Program-made: the position numbers and the translations under genes
DNA from: Diaphorobacter sp. HDW4A
GTDB taxonomy: Bacteria; Pseudomonadota; Gammaproteobacteria; Burkholderiales; Burkholderiaceae_C
NCBI RefSeq assembly: GCF_011305995.1
Contig: NZ_CP049910.1
Location: forward strand, 4,836,001-4,900,000
Direction: 5' to 3'
Length of the DNA stretch: 64,000 bases
The notes under the pieces: generated by a model
What the model was told of the DNA's origin: nothing
Seen by the model: only the letters and a program-made list of their open reading frames with translations
Databases searched by the model: none
In this document: in pieces, positions 43,484-54,237 of the stretch
Position numbering within the stretch: the stretch's first letter is position 1
How the letters are laid out: the number at the start of each line of letters is the position of its first letter

Positions 43484-44818
43484 ATGACGACGCCCACAAC
43501 CACTACCCCCACCACTCCCACGACACCCGCGACCATGGACCTAATCGTGCGCCACTGCACGCTGCCAGATGGTCGTACCAACATCGACATCGGCGTGCAG
43601 GCCGGCCGCATCGTGGCCGTGCAAACAGCGCTCGCGGCCACGGCCGTGGAAGAGGCCGACGCCGAAGGCATGCTGGTCGCGCCGCCGTTTGTCGACGCGC
43701 ATTTCCACATGGACTCGACGCTCAGCTACGGCCTGCCGCGCGTGAACGAAAGCGGCACGCTGCTCGAAGGCATCGCGCTGTGGGGCGAGCTCAAACCCCT
43801 GCTCACGCAGGACGCGATCGTCGAGCGCGCCCTCGCTTATTGCGACTGGGCGGCCGCACGCGGACTGCTCGCGATCCGCAGCCATGTGGACATCTGCGAC
43901 CCGCGCCTGCTTGCCACCGAAGCGCTGCTGCACGTGCGCGAGAAGGTCAAGCCCTACATCGACCTGCAGCTGGTCGCCTTTCCACAGGACGGTGTGCTGC
44001 GCGCGAACGGTGGAAAGGGCGCGAAGGACAATCTGATCCGCGCGCTCGACATGGGCGTGGACGTGGTCGGCGGCATTCCGCACTTTGAACGCACCATGGC
44101 GGAAGGCTCCGAGAGCGTGCGTTGGCTCTGCGAACTCGCCGCCGAACGTGGCCTGCGCGTGGACATGCACTGCGACGAAAGCGACGACCCCTTGAGCCGC
44201 CACATCGAAAGCCTGGCCTACGAAACGCAGCGTCTCGGCTTGCACGGCCGCGTGAACGGCTCGCACCTCACATCGATGCACAGCATGGACAACTACTACG
44301 TCTCCAAGCTGCTGCCGCTGATGCGCGAGGCCGGCGTCTCCGCCATCGCCAACCCGCTCATCAACATCACGCTGCAAGGCCGCCACGACACCTATCCCAA
44401 GCGCCGTGGCATGACCCGCGTGCCAGAGATGCTGGCGGTGGGCATCGACGTCGCCTTCGGCCAGGACTGCTGCATGGACCCGTGGTACAGCCTCGGCAGC
44501 GGCGACATGCTCGAAGTCGCGCACATGGGCCTGCACGTCGGCCAGATGACCAGCCAGAACGCGATGCGCCAGTGTTTTGACGCGGTGACGGTTACGCCTG
44601 CGAAGATTCTTGGGCTGGAAGGCTACGGGATTGAAGTGGGGTGCAACGCGGACATGGTGTTGCTGCATGCGCGCTCTGCTTCGGAAGCGATTCGGCTGCG
44701 GGCTGCGCGGCTCAAGGTCTGGAGGCGTGGTGCGTTGATTGCTTCTACGCCCAAGGCGGATGCTGTGTTGCACCTGGCTGGACGGCCTGCAAGCGTTTCT
44801 TTGTTGGCTGCACGCTGA
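43484..44818 (+). CDS. Cytosine-deaminase-like amidohydrolase
   Basis: A 444-residue amidohydrolase of the CodA group. Metal ligands are visible in PPFVDAHFHMDSTLSYG (HxH), VDMHCDESDDP, HLTSMHSMD and the Asp-bearing FGQDCCMDPWYSLGSGDM, all as in bacterial cytosine deaminase. It opens with a Thr/Pro low-complexity stretch (MTTPTTTTPTTPTTPATM); the fold may start at MDLIV (43535). GGAG precedes the ATG at nine bases. Deamination of cytosine or another pyrimidine/triazine is expected; the exact substrate is not determined. Confidence 0.9.
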   Translation: MTTPTTTTPTTPTTPATMDLIVRHCTLPDGRTNIDIGVQAGRIVAVQTALAATAVEEADAEGMLVAPPFVDAHFHMDSTLSYGLPRVNESGTLLEGIALWGELKPLLTQDAIVERALAYCDWAAARGLLAIRSHVDICDPRLLATEALLHVREKVKPYIDLQLVAFPQDGVLRANGGKGAKDNLIRALDMGVDVVGGIPHFERTMAEGSESVRWLCELAAERGLRVDMHCDESDDPLSRHIESLAYETQRLGLHGRVNGSHLTSMHSMDNYYVSKLLPLMREAGVSAIANPLINITLQGRHDTYPKRRGMTRVPEMLAVGIDVAFGQDCCMDPWYSLGSGDMLEVAHMGLHVGQMTSQNAMRQCFDAVTVTPAKILGLEGYGIEVGCNADMVLLHARSASEAIRLRAARLKVWRRGALIASTPKADAVLHLAGRPASVSLLAAR

Positions 44819-44862
44819 GGGGGCTACTGAGGCTGTTGGCCACCGCGGCTGATTTTTTGAGA

Positions 44863-45050
44863 GCGGAGGCCGGGACTGCCCCCGGCGGGGCAGTAACTTT
44901 TTGCTTGCGCGCAAAAAGTCACCAAAAACGCGCTTGAATTCGGGGTCACGCGGCAGAACTCACTGCGCGACTACGTCGCTTCGTTCGGGCAACCGCCGCG
45001 AGCTAGATGTTCAATAAGAGGAGTTTGCGGCACGTCGCTGCGCTCGTGCC
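44863..45050 (+). repeat. Extragenic repeat, copy A
   Basis: About 188 bases that recur inverted at 45177-45359 and again at 53975-54154. It contains two terminator-like hairpins: ACTGCCCC...GGGGCAGT and ACTTTTTGC-TTGC-GCGCAAAAAGT, and the block GTCGCTGCGCTCGTGCC at its inner end. It lies just after the deaminase stop, between convergent genes. Open frames inside it are fortuitous. Confidence 0.85.
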
Positions 45051-45176
45051 GGGGCATTTGCAGAGTTGGGTTGGGAGGCTAATGCCCATTGCGCTTTTAA
45101 GCGAGGGGGCCCAACGAACCAATCAAAAAATCGCACAGCACTGGCGCACCAACATCTTGCGAAGTCGCGAGATGCA

Positions 45177-45359
45177 CGGCACGAGCGCAGCGATGTGCCG
45201 AACACACCTCTTATGAAAACTCTGAATCGCGGCGGTTGTCCGAGCGGCGCGCGCAGCGCAAAGCGAGTTCTGCCGCGGGTATTAAAAAGCGCATTTTGGT
45301 GACTTTTTGGGCAAGACCAAAAAGTTACTGCCCCGCCGGGGGCAGTCCCGGCCTCCGCC
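45177..45359 (-). repeat. Extragenic repeat, copy B (inverted to copy A)
   Basis: The mirror of copy A, read on the minus strand: GCGGAGGCCGGGACTGCCCC, the AACTTTTTGG hairpin, GGCAGAACTCGC, CAACCGCCGCGA, AAGAGGTGTGTTC and GGCACATCGCTGCGCTCG. A and B flank 126 bases and together give a 497-base structure with long terminal inverted repeats. It sits between the stops of the deaminase and the IclR gene. Confidence 0.85.
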
Positions 45360-45394
45360 CTCAAACAAGCCAGCCAGCAGCCAGCAAAAAAAGA

Positions 45395-46198
45395 CTACCC
45401 CCCAGCCCCCAGCTGAATGGAAATCTTCCGAGCCACCTCCTGCACAAGAGGAATCACCTCCCGCATCCGCGCCTCATCGGTATAGGCATCCGTACTCGTC
45501 ACGCTGATCGAAGCCACGATCTCCCCACTCGCATCCCGCACAGGCGCCCCCACGCAGCGGATTCCGTCAACGTTCTCATCCATGTCGAACGTGTACCCCT
45601 TGGCCGCATAGTTGGCCATGGCCCCCAGCCATTCGTCTTCGGTCAACCGACCGGCGAGCCCTTTTTCAATCTCCTGTTGAAAGCGCTTTTTCCACGCGGC
45701 GCGTCCATCGTCAAGGATCAACGCCTTGCCCACCGAGGTGCTGCAGACCGGTTTGCGTCCGCCGATGCGGGTGTTGACTTCGATGGCGCGTTTGCCACCG
45801 ATCTTGTCGAGATAGATGATGCCCTCGTCCTCGTCCAGAGCAGCAAGGTGCACGGTGTCGAGCGTCTGTGCGGCGAGTTCTTCAAGGAAAGGTCTGGCGG
45901 TGGTGGTGACCGCCGATTCACGGTAGGCCATGAAGCCCAGCTCCACCAGGCGGCTGCCCAAGCGGTAGCCCTTGCGCGGTTCAAAACGCAGATAGCGGAC
46001 CTCCACGAGCGCCGACGCCAGCCGGTGCGTGGTGCTGAAGGTGATGCCCGTTTTCTCGGAAATATCCTTGACCGTGCGGCAGCCGTCGGCGACGGCTGCC
46101 ACGACCTCAAGGCCGCGAAACAAGGTCTGGCTGGCGAGAGGTTTGGCTGTTTTGCCTGTTGTAGTTGTCGTCTTGTCGGTCATGTGAGGCGAGGGCAT
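45395..46198 (-). CDS. IclR-family transcriptional regulator
   Basis: A 267-residue IclR regulator. The winged helix covers residues 25-90 (LFRGLEVVAAVADG, VKDISEKTGITFSTTHRLAS) and the ligand domain follows with LGSRLVELGFMAYRES, YLDKIGGKRAIEVNTRIGG and VCSTSVGKALILDDG. The N-terminus has a Thr run (MTDKTTTTTGK); the start could be 46183. It is the last gene after the MHS transporter and the aldolase/dehydrogenase pair and probably controls them. A palindrome upstream of that operon (49919-49936) is a candidate site. Confidence 0.92.
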   Translation of the reverse strand: MPSPHMTDKTTTTTGKTAKPLASQTLFRGLEVVAAVADGCRTVKDISEKTGITFSTTHRLASALVEVRYLRFEPRKGYRLGSRLVELGFMAYRESAVTTTARPFLEELAAQTLDTVHLAALDEDEGIIYLDKIGGKRAIEVNTRIGGRKPVCSTSVGKALILDDGRAAWKKRFQQEIEKGLAGRLTEDEWLGAMANYAAKGYTFDMDENVDGIRCVGAPVRDASGEIVASISVTSTDAYTDEARMREVIPLVQEVARKISIQLGAGG

Positions 46199-46257
46199 TG
46201 CATGGGCGTCGATGATTCATGACCATCGGCGCGATGCAGTGCCACACGCCTTGACGA

Positions 46258-47625
46258 TCAGGAGTCCAACGGTTGTCCGGTGCGGTCTTTGGTAAAGCTG
46301 ATGGCGATCAGCGAGACCAGCGCGCACAGCGCAATGAAGATGGCGACCGGAACATAGCTGCCATGATAGCGAGCCATCAATGCCGTGGCGATCAGGGGCA
46401 TCGGGCCGCCGACCAGAGCGGCACCGACCTGGTAGCCGAGCGAGATACCGGTGTAGCGCACGTTGGGCGGAAAGCTCTCAGCGAAGAAGGTGCCAAGCAC
46501 CGAGCCGTAGGTGGACCAGATGACCGAAAAGCCGATCACCACAGCGATAGTGGAGATCACCGCCGAGCCCTGGTTGAGCAGCCAGAAGTACGGACCGGCA
46601 TACAGCGCGATCAAGATGGTTCCGGCCACGAAGACCTTCTTGCGGCCGATGCGGTCGGACAGTGCGCCGAAGTACAGCATCACCGGCACAGCGATCACGG
46701 CTGCGATCAGCACGATGTTCAGCGCTTCGACGCGCTTGTACCCGAGACCTACGAGATACGAGATGGTGAACGTCGCGAACAGGAAGAAGGTCGAGGTTTC
46801 GACGAACTTCGCGCCGATGGCGACCAGCACCGGACGCCAGTGCTTGGTGATCGTTTCGGTCAGCGGCAGCTTCTTCGAAGCGGCAGCGGCAGACGGGTTG
46901 GCCTTGGCCTGTTCAGCGACCTTGCGGAACGACGGCGTTTCCTCGACCTTGTTGCGGATCCACATGCCGATCATCACGAGCACGATGGACAGCACGAACG
47001 GAATGCGCCAGCCGTAGGACAGGAAAGCCTCTTCCGTGAACACGGTGCTCAGGCCCGAGGTGACAAGGTTACCCAGCGCCAGACCGAACAGCGCGCCGGT
47101 CTGCGGCACGGCGCCGAAGAAGCCGCGCTTTTTGGCGGGCGAGTATTCTACCGCCAGCAGCACGCCGCCGCCCCACTCGCCGCCAAGGGCAAGCCCCTGC
47201 AACAGGCGCAGCAGCGTGAGCAAAATCGGCGCCCACACGCCGATCTGGTCGTAGGTCGGCGTAAGGCCGATCAATACGGTAGACAGGCCCATGATGGACA
47301 GCGTCATCACGAGCGTTTTCTTGCGCCCGACGCGGTCACCGATGTGTGCGAAAACGACGCCGCCGATGGGACGGATCAGAAAAGCGAGGGCGAACGACGC
47401 GAGCGCCAGCAACTGGCTGGTGACGGGATCATCCGATGGGAAGAACAGCTTGCCGAAGACGATGGACGACATGGTTCCGTAGAGGAAATAGTCGTACCAC
47501 TCGATGGTGCTGCCGACGGCGCTGCCGAAGAGCGCGCGGCGACGGTCTGCGTCGCTGATCTGGTTGTCGGGGGATGGGCTTGTTTGGGCCTTGAGGCCTG
47601 ATGGTGTTGCCGCCATGGAATTCAT
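46258..47625 (-). CDS. MFS transporter, MHS (metabolite:H+ symporter) family
   Basis: A 455-residue 12-TM transporter. The MHS pattern is clear: GSTIEWYDYFLYGTMSS near 33, HIGDRVGRKKTLVMTL in the loop after TM2, and LLRLLQGLALGGEWGGGVL near 140. Family members import organic acids such as shikimate, aromatic acids, alpha-ketoglutarate or citrate with protons. Its place next to a 4-hydroxy-2-oxovalerate aldolase suggests import of an aromatic or related acid (inference). Confidence 0.93.
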   Translation of the reverse strand: MNSMAATPSGLKAQTSPSPDNQISDADRRRALFGSAVGSTIEWYDYFLYGTMSSIVFGKLFFPSDDPVTSQLLALASFALAFLIRPIGGVVFAHIGDRVGRKKTLVMTLSIMGLSTVLIGLTPTYDQIGVWAPILLTLLRLLQGLALGGEWGGGVLLAVEYSPAKKRGFFGAVPQTGALFGLALGNLVTSGLSTVFTEEAFLSYGWRIPFVLSIVLVMIGMWIRNKVEETPSFRKVAEQAKANPSAAAASKKLPLTETITKHWRPVLVAIGAKFVETSTFFLFATFTISYLVGLGYKRVEALNIVLIAAVIAVPVMLYFGALSDRIGRKKVFVAGTILIALYAGPYFWLLNQGSAVISTIAVVIGFSVIWSTYGSVLGTFFAESFPPNVRYTGISLGYQVGAALVGGPMPLIATALMARYHGSYVPVAIFIALCALVSLIAISFTKDRTGQPLDS

Positions 47626-47732
47626 TTGTCTCTGCTTACTAAAACGGACTGGGTACTTGGAGGTACTGCACTGACCACAAGAGTCGTACTGGCGCCGTCA
47701 AAGGGATAACGCACGGAAAAAACACGAAAGAC

Positions 47733-47772
47733 CGCACGAGCCCCGCGCCTATTCAGCGTACGGCTTGTGCGG
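47733..47772 (-). terminator. Terminator after the aldolase gene
   Basis: On the minus strand, CCGCACAAGCC and GGCTCGTGCGG form an 11-bp stem with one mismatch around an 18-base loop, followed by TCTTT and a T6 run 10 bases on. It lies about 50 bases after the aldolase stop and would separate it from the MHS transporter. Confidence 0.65.
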
Positions 47773-47820
47773 GTAGCCTGAATGGTTCGGCCGCGACGAT
47801 CTGTCGCGCCGGAACCAGCG

Positions 47821-48846
47821 TCAGGCGGCTGCGCGCTGTTTGAGAATGTCCAGTGCTACGTCGACGATCATGTCTTCCTGACCGCCGACCATGCGACGCT
47901 TGCCGAGCTCGACCAGAATGTCCACGGTCTTGAGGTCGTACTTGGCCGCAGCCGCTTCGGAGTGGCGCAGGAAGGAGCTGTACACACCCGCATAGCCGAG
48001 CGCCAGTGTTTCGCGGTCCACACGCACTGGACGGTCCTGCAGCGGACGCACGATGTCGTCGGCCGCGTCCATGAGCTTGTACAGATCGGTGCCATGGTTC
48101 CAGCCCAAGCGGTCGATGGCGGCGATGAAGGCTTCGAGCGGCGCATTCCCCGCGCCCGCGCCCATACCGGCAAGGCTGGCATCCACGCGGTCGCAACCCT
48201 CTTCCACCGCGACGATGGAGTTGGCCACCCCAAGGCTCAGGTTGTGGTGAGCGTGCATGCCGGTTTCGGTTTCGGGCTTGAGCGTATCCTTGAACGCGCG
48301 GAAGCGATCACGCACGTCATTCATGCCCAGCGCGCCGCCGGAGTCCACCACGTAGCAGCAGGTCGCGCCGTAGCTTTCCATCAGCTTCGCCTGTTCGGCC
48401 AGCGCTTGGGGCGTGGTCATGTGGCTCATCATGAGGAAGCCCACGGTATCCATGCCGAGCTTGCGGGCGTATTCGATATGCTGGCGCGACACATCGGCCT
48501 CGGTGCAATGCGTTGCCACGCGCACCACGCGCACACCTGCGTCGTAGGCGTTCTTCAGATCGTGGACGGTGCCGATGCCGGGCAGCAGCAGCGTGGCGAT
48601 CTTGGCGTGCTTGACCACGCTGGCCACCCCTTCGATCCATTCCAGATCGGTGTGCGCACCGAAGCCGTAGTTGAAGCTCGACCCCTGGAGGCCGTCGCCG
48701 TGAGCGACTTCGATGGAGTCGACCTTGGCGTCATCGAGCGCCTTGGCGATCTGCTTGGCGTTCTCGACGCTGTACTGGTGACGGATGGCGTGGCTGCCAT
48801 CGCGCAGCGTCACGTCGGAGATGTAGATTTTCTTGTCTTTGTTCAT
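47821..48846 (-). CDS. mhpE: 4-Hydroxy-2-oxovalerate aldolase
   Basis: A 341-residue DmpG/BphI/MhpE-type aldolase that splits 4-hydroxy-2-oxovalerate into pyruvate and acetaldehyde. The DRE-TIM metal-site motifs [14 protein letters not shown] near 13 and [11 protein letters not shown] near 196 are present, with [15 protein letters not shown] near 228. It is the partner of the acylating acetaldehyde dehydrogenase whose gene lies 14 bases upstream; the two enzymes normally form a complex that channels acetaldehyde. The hydratase and ring-cleavage genes of a meta pathway are not next to it. Confidence 0.96.
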   Translation of the reverse strand: MNKDKKIYISDVTLRDGSHAIRHQYSVENAKQIAKALDDAKVDSIEVAHGDGLQGSSFNYGFGAHTDLEWIEGVASVVKHAKIATLLLPGIGTVHDLKNAYDAGVRVVRVATHCTEADVSRQHIEYARKLGMDTVGFLMMSHMTTPQALAEQAKLMESYGATCCYVVDSGGALGMNDVRDRFRAFKDTLKPETETGMHAHHNLSLGVANSIVAVEEGCDRVDASLAGMGAGAGNAPLEAFIAAIDRLGWNHGTDLYKLMDAADDIVRPLQDRPVRVDRETLALGYAGVYSSFLRHSEAAAAKYDLKTVDILVELGKRRMVGGQEDMIVDVALDILKQRAAA

Positions 48847-48860
48847 GATGTCTCGTCTCC

Positions 48861-49820
48861 TCAGGCGGTCGCCAGTTCAGCGGCCAGCATGCGGGCAGCC
48901 ATGTGTTCTGCGGTGCGCAAACCGGCGCTGGTCATGATGTCCAGATTGCCTGCATAAGCGGGCAAGTAGTGGGCGGCGCCTTCGACTTCGAGGAAGATCG
49001 ATGTCTTGAGGCCAGTGAGCGCGTCACCCACGCCAGGCAGGCGCACGGGCGTGTCGATGCGGTCGAACTGCACCTTCTGCTTCAAGCGATAGCCAGGGAC
49101 GTAGGACTGCACGGCAGCGGCCATCTGCTCGACGGACCTGGCGATGGCTTCTTCATCGGCCAGCTCGCTGAGCGTGTAGACAGTGTCACGCATGATCAGC
49201 GGCGGCTCGGCCGGGTTCAGCACGATGATGGCCTTGCCCTTGGTGGCGCCGCCGACGACTTCGATCGCCTTCGACGTGGTTTCGGTGAATTCGTCGATGT
49301 TGGCGCGCGTGCCTGGACCGGCGCTCTTGCTGGAGATCGAGGCGACGATTTCGCCGTAGTGCACCTTGGCCACGCGCGAGACGGCGGCGACCATCGGAAT
49401 CGTGGCCTGGCCCCCGCAGGTGACCATGTTCACGTTGAGCGCGTCGAGGTGGTCTTCGCCGTTCACCACGGGAATGCAGTACGGACCGATGGCGGCGGGT
49501 GTCAGATCGATCATGCGGATGCCGGGCTTCAAGCTGCGCAGGAAGGCGTCGTTCTTGACGTGGGCACCTGCACTGGTGGCGTCGAACACGAAATCGATGT
49601 CCTTGAACACGGGCAGTCGGGTCAGACCCTCGACGCCTTCGTGCGTGGTGGCAACACCCATGCGCGCGGCGCGGGCCAGGCCATCGGAATTGGGATCGAT
49701 ACCGACCATGGCGCCCATCTCGATGTGCTTGCCATGGCGCAGGATCTTGATCATCAAGTCCGTACCGATATTGCCGCTACCAACGATGGCGGCCTTGAGT
49801 TTGCGTTGAGCGTTTGACAC
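48861..49820 (-). CDS. mhpF: Acetaldehyde dehydrogenase (acetylating)
   Basis: A 319-residue DmpF/BphJ/MhpF-type enzyme converting acetaldehyde, NAD and CoA into acetyl-CoA. The NAD motif [14 protein letters not shown] is at the N-terminus, and the catalytic Cys lies in [18 protein letters not shown] at 49820 is chosen because AAGGAG stands 5 bases upstream; the frame is open 8 codons further to 49844. It is the first gene of the operon. Confidence 0.95.
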   Translation of the reverse strand: MSNAQRKLKAAIVGSGNIGTDLMIKILRHGKHIEMGAMVGIDPNSDGLARAARMGVATTHEGVEGLTRLPVFKDIDFVFDATSAGAHVKNDAFLRSLKPGIRMIDLTPAAIGPYCIPVVNGEDHLDALNVNMVTCGGQATIPMVAAVSRVAKVHYGEIVASISSKSAGPGTRANIDEFTETTSKAIEVVGGATKGKAIIVLNPAEPPLIMRDTVYTLSELADEEAIARSVEQMAAAVQSYVPGYRLKQKVQFDRIDTPVRLPGVGDALTGLKTSIFLEVEGAAHYLPAYAGNLDIMTSAGLRTAEHMAARMLAAELATA

Positions 49821-49918
49821 TTGACTCCTTCCATTCCAGAGCACGGCCCTGTGTTTTATACGGAACGCGAGTTTAGGGATTTTTTTTTAAATAATCAACA
49901 TGTGAATGCAATTCTCAT

Positions 49919-49936
49919 ATATTGAATATTCCATAT
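49919..49936. promoter_or_regulatory. 18-bp palindrome upstream of the acetaldehyde dehydrogenase gene
   Basis: ATATTGAATATTCCATAT is self-complementary except at one pair and lies in the AT-rich control region between mhpF and maeB (49821-50216), 99 bases before the GTG. IclR regulators often bind such short palindromes, and an IclR gene ends this gene group, so it is a candidate operator. Nothing else was identified in this gap apart from a T9 run at 49880. Confidence 0.45.
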
Positions 49937-50216
49937 TTCCCGAATTCGAAATGCAGCTGGCAACAAGGGGTTTGACGAAGGGCTTATCGACATCGGAATG
50001 CGAGCACAGACTTGGTGCGCAGGCCTTGCCGGCTGGGGTTTTCCAGCTATGAAAGCCATTTTTCCATGCCGATTGGGCATCCGCGCATCACAACTGTTTC
50101 ACTCCTCCGCCAAGGACGCGCGTTGAGGCCTACAATCGGCTCCCCTTCCTCACTCTGACGGCACTTCCAACTGAGGGAAAAGCGCCGTCAGCATTGCCCT
50201 TCGCTGGAGACGCTTG

Positions 50217-52526
<2,310 letters not shown>

Positions 52527-52574
52527 AGGCAAAAACACGAAGCAAGCACTCACATAAAACTGTCATTCTTGACT

Positions 52575-52612
52575 AAGGGACTGCCCAATTTTTGTGCAGT
52601 CCCTTGCTTTTT
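52575..52612 (+). terminator. Intrinsic terminator after maeB
   Basis: AAGGGACTGC and GCAGTCCCTT form a perfect 10-bp stem with an 11-base loop, followed by GCTTTTT. It lies 49 bases after the maeB stop. Confidence 0.9.
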
Positions 52613-52681
52613 GTGGGTCTTTGAGTCAAACTATTGCCTCGAAATTCCGGGTAAACCCGTAGTTTCCGAAAGGTGTCGTTG

Positions 52682-53110
52682 ATGTTGAAGGCTGTCGCCG
52701 TAACGGCGCAAAGAACTGGTTTGAAGGCCGGTTTAGCAGGTTTGGCGTACGCTTTGTTGACGGTGTCTCTTGGGACACCCGTCGTTGCATTCGCTCGTCA
52801 GAACGTTGTCATTGATCCCGTTTCCGCCACCATTGCTGTTGCAGAGTTGCCGCCACAGGCTCGCACTACATATGCACTGATCAAGGAAGGCGGTCCCTTC
52901 GCAAGCGAAAAGGACGGTTCGGTTTTTGGCAACTACGAACGCCAGCTTCCCAAAGCACGGCGCGGTTACTACCACGAATACACCGTCAAGACGCCTGGAG
53001 CCCGCAATCGGGGGGCTCGGCGCATCGTTTGTGGCGGACCTGTACGTGTACCCGACGCTTGCTATTACACCAACGATCACTACGCGAGTTTCCGAGAGAT
53101 CAAGGAATAA
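52682..53110 (+). CDS. Secreted guanyl-specific ribonuclease (RNase Sa/barnase superfamily)
   Basis: A 142-residue microbial ribonuclease with an N-terminal hydrophobic export signal (LAGLAYALLTVSLGTPVVAFA). The catalytic part shows GSVFGNYERQLPK, the Glu in YYHEYTVKTPG, the Arg in NRGARRIVCGG and the His in YYTNDHYASFREI: the active-site set of the barnase/RNase Sa superfamily. Two Cys could form a disulfide after export. An in-frame GTG at 52673 is possible, but the ATG at 52682 has AAAGG at a proper distance. Its presumed inhibitor is encoded 149 bases downstream. Confidence 0.9.
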   Translation: MLKAVAVTAQRTGLKAGLAGLAYALLTVSLGTPVVAFARQNVVIDPVSATIAVAELPPQARTTYALIKEGGPFASEKDGSVFGNYERQLPKARRGYYHEYTVKTPGARNRGARRIVCGGPVRVPDACYYTNDHYASFREIKE

Positions 53111-53259
53111 CTGTCAACCAACCATTATTCTGCTGTTCGCAGCGAACGCAGAGGCTTGGCGATACTTCGTTATCAGCACACAATTCCGCAGTCACCCGAA
53201 ATTATCGAAACATTCATCTTTTTGTGGATATCTAACAAGAAAGAGCAACGGAGATGGAA

Positions 53260-53682
53260 ATGCCACTTCGTCACGATCAGGACAACACGCTGCTGCGCGG
53301 TGTGCGACCCAACATCGTCCAGTCCATCCGGGCCTATCGCATCCAGGATCTGCAGACTGCAGCCCAGGCGATGGGCAACCACTTCCTGTACGCCAATCTG
53401 GCGCACGCACTGTCCAAGCAGGACATTCTCGACCTGATCGCCCAGCAGTTCATGTTCCCGGCGCACTTCGGCAAGAACTTTGATGCGCTGTACGACTGCC
53501 TGACCGATCCACTGCACAAGTCCGGCCCACAGCCTGGCTTCATCGTGGTGTTGGAGCAGATTCCGACGACGCCGAAGTTCGACAAGGAAGCGCGCGAGCA
53601 ACTACTCGACATCTTCCGCGACGCCGCCGACTACTGGGCGGACCGCAAGGTCTCGTTCCGCTGCTTCTATTCTTTTCTGTAG
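53260..53682 (+). CDS. Barstar-family ribonuclease inhibitor
   Basis: A 140-residue barstar-like protein. The family core is LAHALSKQDILDLIAQQF, PAHFGKNFDALYDCLTD and the strand FIVVLEQI; FGKNFDALYDCL carries the Asp that plugs barnase's active site. About 30 residues precede the usual barstar start. The ATG at 53260 has GGAG at six bases; another ATG at 53254 is too close to that site. No signal peptide, so it stays in the cytoplasm and would protect the cell from its own RNase before export (inference). Confidence 0.9.
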   Translation: MPLRHDQDNTLLRGVRPNIVQSIRAYRIQDLQTAAQAMGNHFLYANLAHALSKQDILDLIAQQFMFPAHFGKNFDALYDCLTDPLHKSGPQPGFIVVLEQIPTTPKFDKEAREQLLDIFRDAADYWADRKVSFRCFYSFL

Positions 53683-53705
53683 CCCGTTCTGCAACTTCAG
53701 GCCAA

Positions 53706-53882
53706 GTGGAACGGGCCAGCGTGGCCGAAACCGCCGTCAGTCGGCGTGCCCCCGCTATTGAAATCAAAGTAGACAGGTCCACAGGCGAAACCATGCCCAC
53801 GGACAAGATCGTGGATGTCACCCCGCAGGCCCTGCGGATGAGCAGCCCGTTCAACTCCCACTACTGGCTAGCCGCCGCCTGA
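53706..53882 (+). CDS. Possible small protein downstream of barstar
   Basis: A 58-codon frame from GTG 53706 to TGA, reading ...APAIEIKVDRSTGETMP and ending NSHYWLAAA. It has a protein-like composition and ends five bases before a strong terminator, so the mRNA includes it. CAGG upstream is a weak ribosome site. I recognise no family; it could instead be 3' untranslated sequence. Confidence 0.35.
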   Translation: MERASVAETAVSRRAPAIEIKVDRSTGETMPTDKIVDVTPQALRMSSPFNSHYWLAAA

Positions 53883-53887
53883 AGTTC

Positions 53888-53925
53888 AAAAAACGCGTCA
53901 ATTCACTGCAATTGACGCGTTTTTT
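53888..53925. terminator. Bidirectional intrinsic terminator
   Basis: A perfect 16-bp stem AAAAAACGCGTCAATT/AATTGACGCGTTTTTT with a 6-base loop, giving U-tracts on both strands. It ends the RNase-barstar transcript and could also stop read-through from the convergent rsmA operon. Confidence 0.93.
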
Positions 53926-53974
53926 GTTTATCAGGCGAAGAAAACTAGAAAGCATCTCCTGAGGGCAATGCCAG

Positions 53975-54154
53975 GCACGAACGCAGCGAAGTACCGAACA
54001 CACCTCTTCAAAACTGATTTCCGGCGGCTGCCCGAGCGGAGTGACGAAGGAACGCAGCGAGTTCCGCCGGAGGTATTCAAAGCGCGTTTTTGATTACTTT
54101 TTGCGCGCAAGCAAAAAGTGATTGCCCCGCCGGGGGCAGTCCCGGCCTCCGCCG
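53975..54154 (-). repeat. Extragenic repeat, copy C
   Basis: Third copy of the 44863/45177 repeat, in the orientation of copy B: GGCGGAGGCCGGGACTGCCC, the ACTTTTTGC-TTGC-GCGCAAAAAGT hairpin, GGAACTCGCTGCG, CAGCCGCCGG and GAGGTGTGTTCGG are shared. It again lies between convergent genes (barstar group and rsmA). Confidence 0.85.
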
Positions 54155-54237
54155 CCAGCACCCCAGCAGATGCAAGAGAGAATACCGCCCACCCCAACGC
54201 TCCCCCGCAAACGGGAGAGGGAACAAGCCCCTCAACC

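Noticed and set aside
47670..47710. A third copy of the structured element (GTACTGGCGCC...CAAA)
   Set aside because: Only a tail-like block of about 16 bases matches; the core hairpin and stems are absent.
52682..53682. Type II toxin-antitoxin module
   Set aside because: The RNase carries an export signal and belongs to the barnase/RNase Sa superfamily; gene order toxin first with a 149-base gap fits a secreted RNase with an intracellular inhibitor rather than an addiction module.
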